Assembly: GCA_044865965.1 (NCBI GenBank)
Contig: JBIOTP010000194.1
Location: 1-17,980, forward strand
Length of the DNA: 17,980 nucleotides
Source: Solirubrobacter sp044865965
GTDB taxonomy: Bacteria > Actinomycetota > Thermoleophilia > Solirubrobacterales > Solirubrobacteraceae
Direction: 5' to 3'
Part shown: one piece after another, positions 13,223-17,980 of the stretch
Layout: the number at the start of each line of letters is the position of its first letter
How positions within the stretch are numbered: position 1 is the stretch's first letter
Notes under the pieces: model-generated
What the model saw: only the letters and a program-made list of their open reading frames with translations
Told to the model about the DNA's origin: nothing
Database searches by the model: none
Position numbers and translations under genes: made by a program

Positions 13223-14632
13223 ATGGACGTCTGCGACCTCTCGGCCGTCGAGCTCGCCGCCGCGCTGCGGCGGCGCGAGCTGTCGGCCGCCGACGCGCTG
13301 GAGGCCGTGCTCGAGCGCGCCGGCGCGGCCGCCGAGCGCGTCAACCCGTACGCGCTGCGGCTCGACGGGCGCGCGCGGGCGGCGGCGGCCGCCGCCGACG
13401 CGGCGCTCGCCCGCGGCGATGGCGGGCCGCTGTGCGGCGTGCCGGTGACCGTCAAGGACTCGCACTGGATGGCCGGGATCCCGACCACCGGCGCCTCGCG
13501 CGCGCTGGTCGGCTTCGTCCCGCGCGAGACCGTGGCGGCGGTCGAGCGCCTCGAGGCTGCCGGCGCGATCGTCTACGCCAAGACCACGACGCCCGAGTTC
13601 TGCTACTTCGGCACGACCGAGTCCGCGCTCTACGGGCGCACGCTGAACCCCTGGAACGTCGAGCGCACGCCGGGCGGCTCGTCCGGCGGCGGCGCCGCGG
13701 CGCTGGCCGCGGGCGCCGGGCCGCTCGCGCTGGGCGGCGACGGCGGCGGCTCGATCCGCATCCCGGCCGCGTTCTGCGGGCTCGTCGGCTTCAAGCCGAC
13801 GTTCGGCCTCGTGCCGCGCGAGCCCAGCGGGGCGGGCTGGAAGACGCTCGTCGCCTACGGGCCGCTCGCGCGCTCGGTGGCCGACGCGCGGCTGATGCTG
13901 GAGTCCCTCGCCGGCTTCCACCCGCGCGACCGGCACAGTCTCGACGCCCCGCTCGACGCGCCCGAGGTCACGCGCGTCGTGGTGTCCGAGAACCTCGGCT
14001 TCGCGCCGCTGGACGCCGACGTGCGCGCCGCCTTCCGCGCGGCCGTCGCCGCGCTGGCGGCCGCCGGCGTCGAGATCGAGTACGCCGATCCCGGCCTGCC
14101 GCCGTCGGTCGAGACGTGGGCCGCCGTCGCGACCGCCGAGGCGCGCTGGTCGGAGGCCGAGCAGTTCGAGCTGCGGCGCGACCTGCTCACGCCGGCGGCG
14201 ATCGAGTTCCTCGGCGCCGGCGAGCTGGTCACCGCGGCGCAGTACGTCCGCGCGCAGATGGAGCGCGAGCGCATCCACCGCGCCTACGTCGACCTGCTCG
14301 CGCGCACCGGCGCGCAGGTCCTGCTGACGCCGACGATCGGCTGCGAGGCGTTCCCCGCCGACCGCGCGTTCCCGGAGGCGATCGGCGGCGTGGAGATCGA
14401 CCCGCCGGGCCAGGACTGGGGCAGCTTCCTCTACGACGCCAACCTCGCGGGCCTGCCCGCGTGCGCCGTCCCGATGGGGCTCGGCGACGAGGGGCTGCCG
14501 CTGTCGCTGCAGGTCACCGGCGCGCGGCGGGCCGACGGCGCCGTGCTGGCGGCCGCCGAGCTGGTCGAGTCGGTGCTGGACTTCGAATCAACAGGAGGAG
14601 ACCTTGGTGGACACGCTGCGCGGCGTCTCTGA
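13223..14632 (+). CDS. Amidase-signature hydrolase
   Basis: A 469-aa amidase-signature enzyme that hydrolyses a carboxamide or aryl/acyl amide. The Ser-cisSer-Lys triad is visible: Lys78 in GVPVTVKDSHW, cis-Ser153 in RTPGGSSGGGAAA, and nucleophile Ser177 in GGDGGGSIRIPAAFCGLVGF. No extra domain is present, so it is not clearly GatA; the neighbours give no GatB or GatC. The start is uncertain: ATG at 13223 begins at the typical DLSAVELAAALRRRELSA, and GTG at 13214 adds three residues. Neither has a Shine-Dalgarno. It is divergent from the aminotransferase across about 120 bp in which I see no clear operator, only two TTCGGA copies. The last 26 bases overlap the next gene, which suggests coupled translation and a shared pathway. 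Confidence 0.88.
   Translation: MDVCDLSAVELAAALRRRELSAADALEAVLERAGAAAERVNPYALRLDGRARAAAAAADAALARGDGGPLCGVPVTVKDSHWMAGIPTTGASRALVGFVPRETVAAVERLEAAGAIVYAKTTTPEFCYFGTTESALYGRTLNPWNVERTPGGSSGGGAAALAAGAGPLALGGDGGGSIRIPAAFCGLVGFKPTFGLVPREPSGAGWKTLVAYGPLARSVADARLMLESLAGFHPRDRHSLDAPLDAPEVTRVVVSENLGFAPLDADVRAAFRAAVAALAAAGVEIEYADPGLPPSVETWAAVATAEARWSEAEQFELRRDLLTPAAIEFLGAGELVTAAQYVRAQMERERIHRAYVDLLARTGAQVLLTPTIGCEAFPADRAFPEAIGGVEIDPPGQDWGSFLYDANLAGLPACAVPMGLGDEGLPLSLQVTGARRADGAVLAAAELVESVLDFESTGGDLGGHAARRL
14593..14600 (+). promoter_or_regulatory. Shine-Dalgarno inside the amidase end, for the ATP-grasp gene
   Basis: AGGAGGAG lies within the amidase coding end, 6 bases before the GTG at 14607 and 3 before a TTG at 14604. 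The spacing favours the GTG. Confidence 0.7.
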
Positions 14633-16055
14633 CATCCGCGGGTTCTTTCGCACGAACCGCACGCCGATCTACTTCATCTCGCCGACGGCGTTCAACCTGC
14701 TCGGCATCGACCGCTGGGTCCGCGGCTTCGAGTACGTCAACTACTTCGACTCCTTCGACGGCTCGCACCCGCGCGTGTTCGTCCCGCGCGAGCGCCCCTA
14801 CCGCGAGTTCTCCTCGCTCGAGGACATCAACAACCACCTGCTGAGCCACAAGGAGGTCCGCGACCGCGTGCAGCCCGGCGGGCTCGCGCTGTTCGTCATG
14901 TTCGACGAGGAGACCGAGGCGCTCGCGGCGGAGGCCGGCCTGAAGATCGCGATGCCGAGCGCCGAGCTGCGCCACCGGCTCGACTCGAAGATCGTCACCA
15001 CGCAGCTCGGCAACGAGGCCGGCGTGCCGAGCGTCCCCAACACGCTCGGGCGCGCGCAGACCTACGACGAGCTGCTTGAGCTCGCGCACGCCCACGGGCT
15101 GGGCCACGACCTCGTCGTGCAGACGCCGTACGGCGACTCCGGCAAGACGACGTTCTTCGTGCGCGGGCAGCGCGACTGGGACGCCAACGCCGTGGACCTC
15201 GCCACCCAAGAGCTGAAGGTCATGAAGCGCATCAACTGCCGCGCGGCGGCGGTCGAGGCGGTGCTGACCCGCCACGGCACGATCGTCGGCCCCGTCATGC
15301 GCGACCTCACGGGCTTCCCGGAGCTGACGCCCTACAAGGGCGGCTGGTGCGGCAACGACATCTTCGCCGACGCGCTCGCGCCCGAGCACCGCGATCGCGC
15401 GCGGGTGCTGACCCAGCAGCTCGGCGACCGGCTCGCCAGCGAGGGCTACCGCGGGTTCTTCGAGGTCGACTACCTGGTCGACCTCGACACCGGCGAGCTC
15501 TACCTCGGCGAGCTGAACCCGCGCCTCAGCGGCGTGACCTCGATGACCAGCGTCACCGCGGGCGCCTATGCCGACGTGCCGCTCGTGCTGTTTCACCTGA
15601 TCGAGTACCTCGACGTCCCGTACGAGATCGACGTCGCGGAGATCAACGAGCGCTTCGGCCGCGCCGAGAGCGTCGACGAGTGGAGCCAGCTCGTGATCAA
15701 GGAGACCTCCGACGACGTCGAGCTGCTCACCGGGGCGCCGCGCACGGGGATCTGGCGGCTCGAGGACGGCGGTCGCGCGAGCTTCAGCCGCTGGGCGAAC
15801 GACTGGCACAGCATCCACGACGAGCGCGAGGCGTTCTACCTGCGCGTGCTCGGCGCCGGCGACTACCGCTACCCGGGCGCCGACCTCGGCCTGCTGGTGG
15901 CCCGCTCGCGCATGCAGTCGGACGACAACGAGCTCACCGGCCGCGCGACCGAGTGGATCGAGGCGATCCGCGGGCAGTTCGCGGGCACGCCCCTCGGCGC
16001 CGTCGAGAAGCAGGAGCCCCACCCGCGGGACGCGCTGGCGTTCAAGACGGCCTGA
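14607..16055 (+). CDS. ATP-grasp ligase of unknown substrate
   Basis: A 482-aa protein, probably forming an amide, peptide-like or thioester bond through an acyl-phosphate. An N-terminal region (to about 110; PIYFISPTAFNLLG) is followed by the ATP-grasp core: Lys128 in RLDSKIVTTQL, the flexible loop PYGDSGKTTFF (Lys180), VMKRINCRAAAVEAVL, and the metal-binding end FFEVDYLVD and ELYLGELNPRLSGVTSMTSV (Glu302, Asn304). A 150-residue C-terminal extension (KETSDDVELLTGAPRTGIWR, then HSIHDEREAFYLRVLGAGDY) is not familiar to me. Automatic pipelines may label it biotin carboxylase, but no carrier or transferase is nearby, so that is poorly supported. It overlaps the amidase by 26 bp with its own strong ribosome site, so the two are expected at matched levels. 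A bond-making ligase coupled to an amide hydrolase is unusual. Confidence 0.85.
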   Translation: MDTLRGVSDIRGFFRTNRTPIYFISPTAFNLLGIDRWVRGFEYVNYFDSFDGSHPRVFVPRERPYREFSSLEDINNHLLSHKEVRDRVQPGGLALFVMFDEETEALAAEAGLKIAMPSAELRHRLDSKIVTTQLGNEAGVPSVPNTLGRAQTYDELLELAHAHGLGHDLVVQTPYGDSGKTTFFVRGQRDWDANAVDLATQELKVMKRINCRAAAVEAVLTRHGTIVGPVMRDLTGFPELTPYKGGWCGNDIFADALAPEHRDRARVLTQQLGDRLASEGYRGFFEVDYLVDLDTGELYLGELNPRLSGVTSMTSVTAGAYADVPLVLFHLIEYLDVPYEIDVAEINERFGRAESVDEWSQLVIKETSDDVELLTGAPRTGIWRLEDGGRASFSRWANDWHSIHDEREAFYLRVLGAGDYRYPGADLGLLVARSRMQSDDNELTGRATEWIEAIRGQFAGTPLGAVEKQEPHPRDALAFKTA

Positions 16056-16069
16056 CCACCCCGGCGATC

Positions 16070-16082
16070 GGGTCAGACCCCC
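16070..16082. repeat. GGGTCAGACCCC repeat, first copy
   Basis: This copy is the reverse complement of the one at 16114-16126 (GGGGTCTGACCC core) and is nearly self-complementary around its central A. Short palindromes of this kind are reminiscent of REP-like intergenic elements. It lies just after the ATP-grasp stop. Confidence 0.5.
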
Positions 16083-16107
16083 AACGCTCCACGCCGCCGG
16101 CGCCACC

Positions 16108-16133
16108 TTAAACGGGGTCTGACCCCGGTTTAA
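16108..16133. terminator. Bidirectional terminator-like hairpin with the second GGGGTCTGACCCC copy
   Basis: TTAAAC - GGGGTCTGACCCC - G - GTTTAA forms a 12-bp stem with a one-base bulge and almost no loop. The A/T ends in this GC-rich context resemble a two-way rho-independent terminator. It could stop transcription from the ATP-grasp gene before the C45 hydrolase gene. It may also pair with the copy at 16070. Confidence 0.5.
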
Positions 16134-16161
16134 CTGGGGGTGGGGGCGCCGGGCCGCCCGC

Positions 16162-16167
16162 TAGCCT
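16162..16167 (+). promoter_or_regulatory. Putative -10 (TAGCCT) for the C45 hydrolase gene
   Basis: TAGCCT ends 9 bases before the ATG at 16177, with no Shine-Dalgarno. It lies downstream of the hairpin, so the next two genes probably form a separate transcription unit. Confidence 0.35.
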
Positions 16168-16176
16168 CCGGGCCGC

Positions 16177-17157
16177 ATGGATGCGGCCCCCCAGCTCACG
16201 TTCCGATCCGTCGCGGAGGCGACCCCCGGGGACGGCTTCCGCGCGCGCTTCGAGGCGCTGTGGCCGGCGCTGCGCGAGTGGTTCCTGCGCGAGGGCGACG
16301 CCGCGCGGCCGAGCTACGCCGTCTCGCGGCGGATGCTGGAGACGCACATGCCCGAGCTGGCGCCGACGTGGCGGACGATGGTGGAGCTGGCCGGGGGACG
16401 GGACCTCGCCGCGCGGGCGCTCGCGCTCTACAGGCCGCCGCCGCTGATCGCCGGCTGCTCGCAGGCGGCGGTCGGCGGCGTGCTCGTGCGCAACTACGAC
16501 TACCACCCGGAGCGGCTCGAGGCCGTGGTCTACGCGACCGCGCTGACCGGGCGGCGGGTACTGGGGATGAGCGACTGCCTGTGGGGGCTGCTGGACGGCG
16601 TCAACGACGCCGGGCTGGCGGTGGCGCTCGCGTTCGGCGGCCGGCAGGCGATCGGCGACGGCTTCGGGATCACGATCGTCGTGCGCTACCTGCTGGAGAC
16701 GTGCGCGACGGTCGGCGAGGCGGAGGACGCGCTCGCGCGGCTGCCGGTGCACGCGCCGTACAACCTCACGCTGGCCGACGCCTCCGGGGACGCCGTCACC
16801 GCCTTCGTAGGCCCCGACCGCGCGCCGGGCATCCGGCGGCCCGCGCTCGCCACCAACCACCAGGAGCGCGTCGAGTGGGAGGAGTACGGGCGCGAGACGC
16901 GCACGGTCGAGCGCCATGACGCGCTCTGCGCGCTCGTGGACGCCGGCGCGGAGCGCCTCGTGGCCGCGTTCCTGCGCCGTCCGCTCTACGCCACGCAGTA
17001 CGAGCGCGGCTTCGGCACGCTCTACACGGCCGTGTACCGGCCGGCGGAGCGGCGCGTGTCATACCACTGGCCGGGCGCGCGCTGGGAGCACGCGCTGGCC
17101 GCCTTTACGCCGGGCGCGCGGACCGTCAGACTCCGGAGCCGTGCTGGTCCTGGGTGA
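16177..17157 (+). CDS. C45-type Ntn-hydrolase / acyltransferase-like protein
   Basis: A 326-aa protein resembling acyl-CoA:6-aminopenicillanate acyltransferase and choloylglycine-hydrolase relatives (Ntn fold). The key site is IAGCSQAAVGGVLVRNYDYH: Cys94 would become the N-terminal nucleophile after self-cleavage between Gly93 and Cys94, and the RNYDYH stretch (Arg105, Asp108) is the usual partner motif. ATNHQE (Asn227) matches the conserved late Asn. GVNDAGLAVALAFGG is the family's strand after the nucleophile. No signal peptide is seen, so it acts in the cytoplasm on some amide or acyl group. The ATG is supported by the TAGCCT hexamer. Its final 17 bases overlap a PucR-type regulator gene, which may control it. 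Confidence 0.82.
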   Translation: MDAAPQLTFRSVAEATPGDGFRARFEALWPALREWFLREGDAARPSYAVSRRMLETHMPELAPTWRTMVELAGGRDLAARALALYRPPPLIAGCSQAAVGGVLVRNYDYHPERLEAVVYATALTGRRVLGMSDCLWGLLDGVNDAGLAVALAFGGRQAIGDGFGITIVVRYLLETCATVGEAEDALARLPVHAPYNLTLADASGDAVTAFVGPDRAPGIRRPALATNHQERVEWEEYGRETRTVERHDALCALVDAGAERLVAAFLRRPLYATQYERGFGTLYTAVYRPAERRVSYHWPGARWEHALAAFTPGARTVRLRSRAGPG

Positions 17158-17980
17158 CCTCATCGCCCAGGAGGACCTGGGGCTCGTCCTGGTGAGCGGC
17201 GGCGCCGAGGCGCCCGGTCGCCCGATCGCGGGCGCCCACAGCATCGAGGTGGAGGCCCCGGCGCGCTTCCTCGAGCGCGGCTGGGTGATGCTCACCGCCG
17301 GGCTGCGGCTGCGCGGCAGCACCGGCGCCCAGCGCGAGCTGGTGCGCGAGCTCGACGAGGCGGGCATCGCCGCGCTCGGCATCGGGCTCGACCTCGTCTT
17401 CAAGCGCGTCCCGCCGGCGCTGCTGGCGGAGGCCCGCGAGCGGGCGTTCCCGGTCTTCGGCGTGCCGCTGGACACCGCGTTCCGCGACATCATCGGCTTC
17501 ATCAACCGCTCGCTGCTGAGCAGCGACCTGCACACCTACCAGCGCCTCACGTCGATGCAGCGCCACCTCATCGACGCGCTGCGCGAGGAGGAGCCGCAGC
17601 AGGCTGTGGTCGAGCGCCTCGCGCGGATGCTGGACGCCGGCGTCGTGCTGCTCGACGCCGAGGGCCGGCCCGCGGTCACCAGCGGCATCGTGCCCGACGC
17701 CGGCCGGCTGTGGCAGCGGATCGGCGAGCGCGAGGACGAGATCCTGCACGAGATCGAGGAGGACGGCTGGCACCTCGTCGCCGCGCCGATCACCCCGGCG
17801 GCGGCGGGCGCGCCCGCCTGGCTGGTGATCGCCTGCCGCCGGCGCGCGGTCGCGAGCCGGCTCGCCAAGCCGGCCGCGCAGGCGACGGTGCCGCTGCTCG
17901 CCGCCACGACCCGCCTCGGCGAGCTCGCGCGCGACCAGGAGCGGGCGGTGCGCTCGGCGCTGCTCGACGAGGCGCTCGAG
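17141..17980 (+). CDS. PucR-family transcriptional regulator, N-terminal part only
   Basis: The reading frame starts at GTG 17141 and stays open to the window end (280 residues seen, 3' end missing). The first ~125 residues match the PucR N-terminal sensory domain: DLIAQEDLGLVLVSGG, the strand RGWVMLTAGLRLRG, AGIAALGIGLDLVFKRVPPA, and FPVFGVPLDTAFRDIIGFIN. A helical linker (LLSSDLHTYQRLTSMQRHLI) and a second sensor-like region (MLDAGVVLLDAEGRPAV) follow. The DNA-binding helix-turn-helix of this family is normally at the far C-terminus and lies outside. Relatives regulate purine, amino acid or amine catabolism. The overlap with the C45 hydrolase gene suggests co-expression. CGGAG just before the GTG could be a weak ribosome site. 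Confidence 0.85.
   Translation, partial: MLVLGDLIAQEDLGLVLVSGGAEAPGRPIAGAHSIEVEAPARFLERGWVMLTAGLRLRGSTGAQRELVRELDEAGIAALGIGLDLVFKRVPPALLAEARERAFPVFGVPLDTAFRDIIGFINRSLLSSDLHTYQRLTSMQRHLIDALREEEPQQAVVERLARMLDAGVVLLDAEGRPAVTSGIVPDAGRLWQRIGEREDEILHEIEEDGWHLVAAPITPAAAGAPAWLVIACRRRAVASRLAKPAAQATVPLLAATTRLGELARDQERAVRSALLDEALE

Noticed and set aside
11466..13448. 660-residue plus-strand frame across the aminotransferase
   Set aside because: Covers an intact class III aminotransferase on the other strand and crosses into the amidase; no domain recognised.
14607..16055. Biotin carboxylase of an acyl-CoA carboxylase
   Set aside because: No biotin carrier domain or carboxyltransferase nearby, and the C-terminal part does not look like the biotin carboxylase C-domain.
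14514..16106. 530-residue minus-strand frame across the ATP-grasp gene
   Set aside because: A shadow of a gene that has a strong ribosome site and clear ATP-grasp motifs.

Overview
The window is about 72% GC by eye. GTG starts are common and genes are tightly packed on both strands. Several genes have a TAnnnT -10 hexamer only 6-9 bases before the start codon and no Shine-Dalgarno, which suggests leaderless mRNAs. This fits a high-GC actinobacterium. The protein style (Ala/Arg/Gly/Asp-rich) recalls soil Thermoleophilia/Solirubrobacterales (Conexibacter-like), but that placement is inference only. I see no tRNA, rRNA, CRISPR, IS transposase or phage gene.

Layout. (1) 158-4621: a cationic-amino-acid-type APC permease on +, then on - an aldehyde dehydrogenase (PatD-like) followed by a basic-amino-acid decarboxylase whose start overlaps its stop (TGATG). 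A frameshifted scrap that looks like a universal stress protein gene lies between the convergent ends. (2) 4622-5145: a tiny YjbR/MmcQ-type gene that has lost its middle, then a 231-bp gene-free segment built of nested inverted repeats. (3) 5146-7532: an ECHDC3-like crotonase without both catalytic glutamates, divergent from an AMP-forming acyl-CoA synthetase. Only 32 bp separate them, and a perfect inverted repeat there supplies a -10-like hexamer to each side. (4) 7525-9804: a permuted papain-like protein, an MFS transporter with no canonical start codon at its true N-terminus, and two very small genes that end on a shared CTAG. (5) 9959-13103: a minus-strand pair, a GABA-type aminotransferase and a copper amine oxidase. 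(6) 13223-17980: an amidase-signature hydrolase overlapping an uncharacterised ATP-grasp ligase, a REP-like or terminator-like repeat region, a C45-type Ntn-hydrolase, and the start of a PucR-type regulator that runs off the window.

How the genes may work together. Most recognisable enzymes point to amine and basic amino acid metabolism: uptake (permease), decarboxylation to a diamine, oxidation of a primary amine to an aldehyde (copper amine oxidase), aldehyde to omega-amino acid (PatD-like ALDH), and transamination (GabT-like). The adjoining amide-bond-making (ATP-grasp) and amide-breaking (amidase, C45 hydrolase) enzymes raise the possibility of a protected route like the Puu pathway but built from unrelated enzymes. 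This is the most interesting hypothesis in the window. It rests on gene content and proximity, not on demonstrated substrates.
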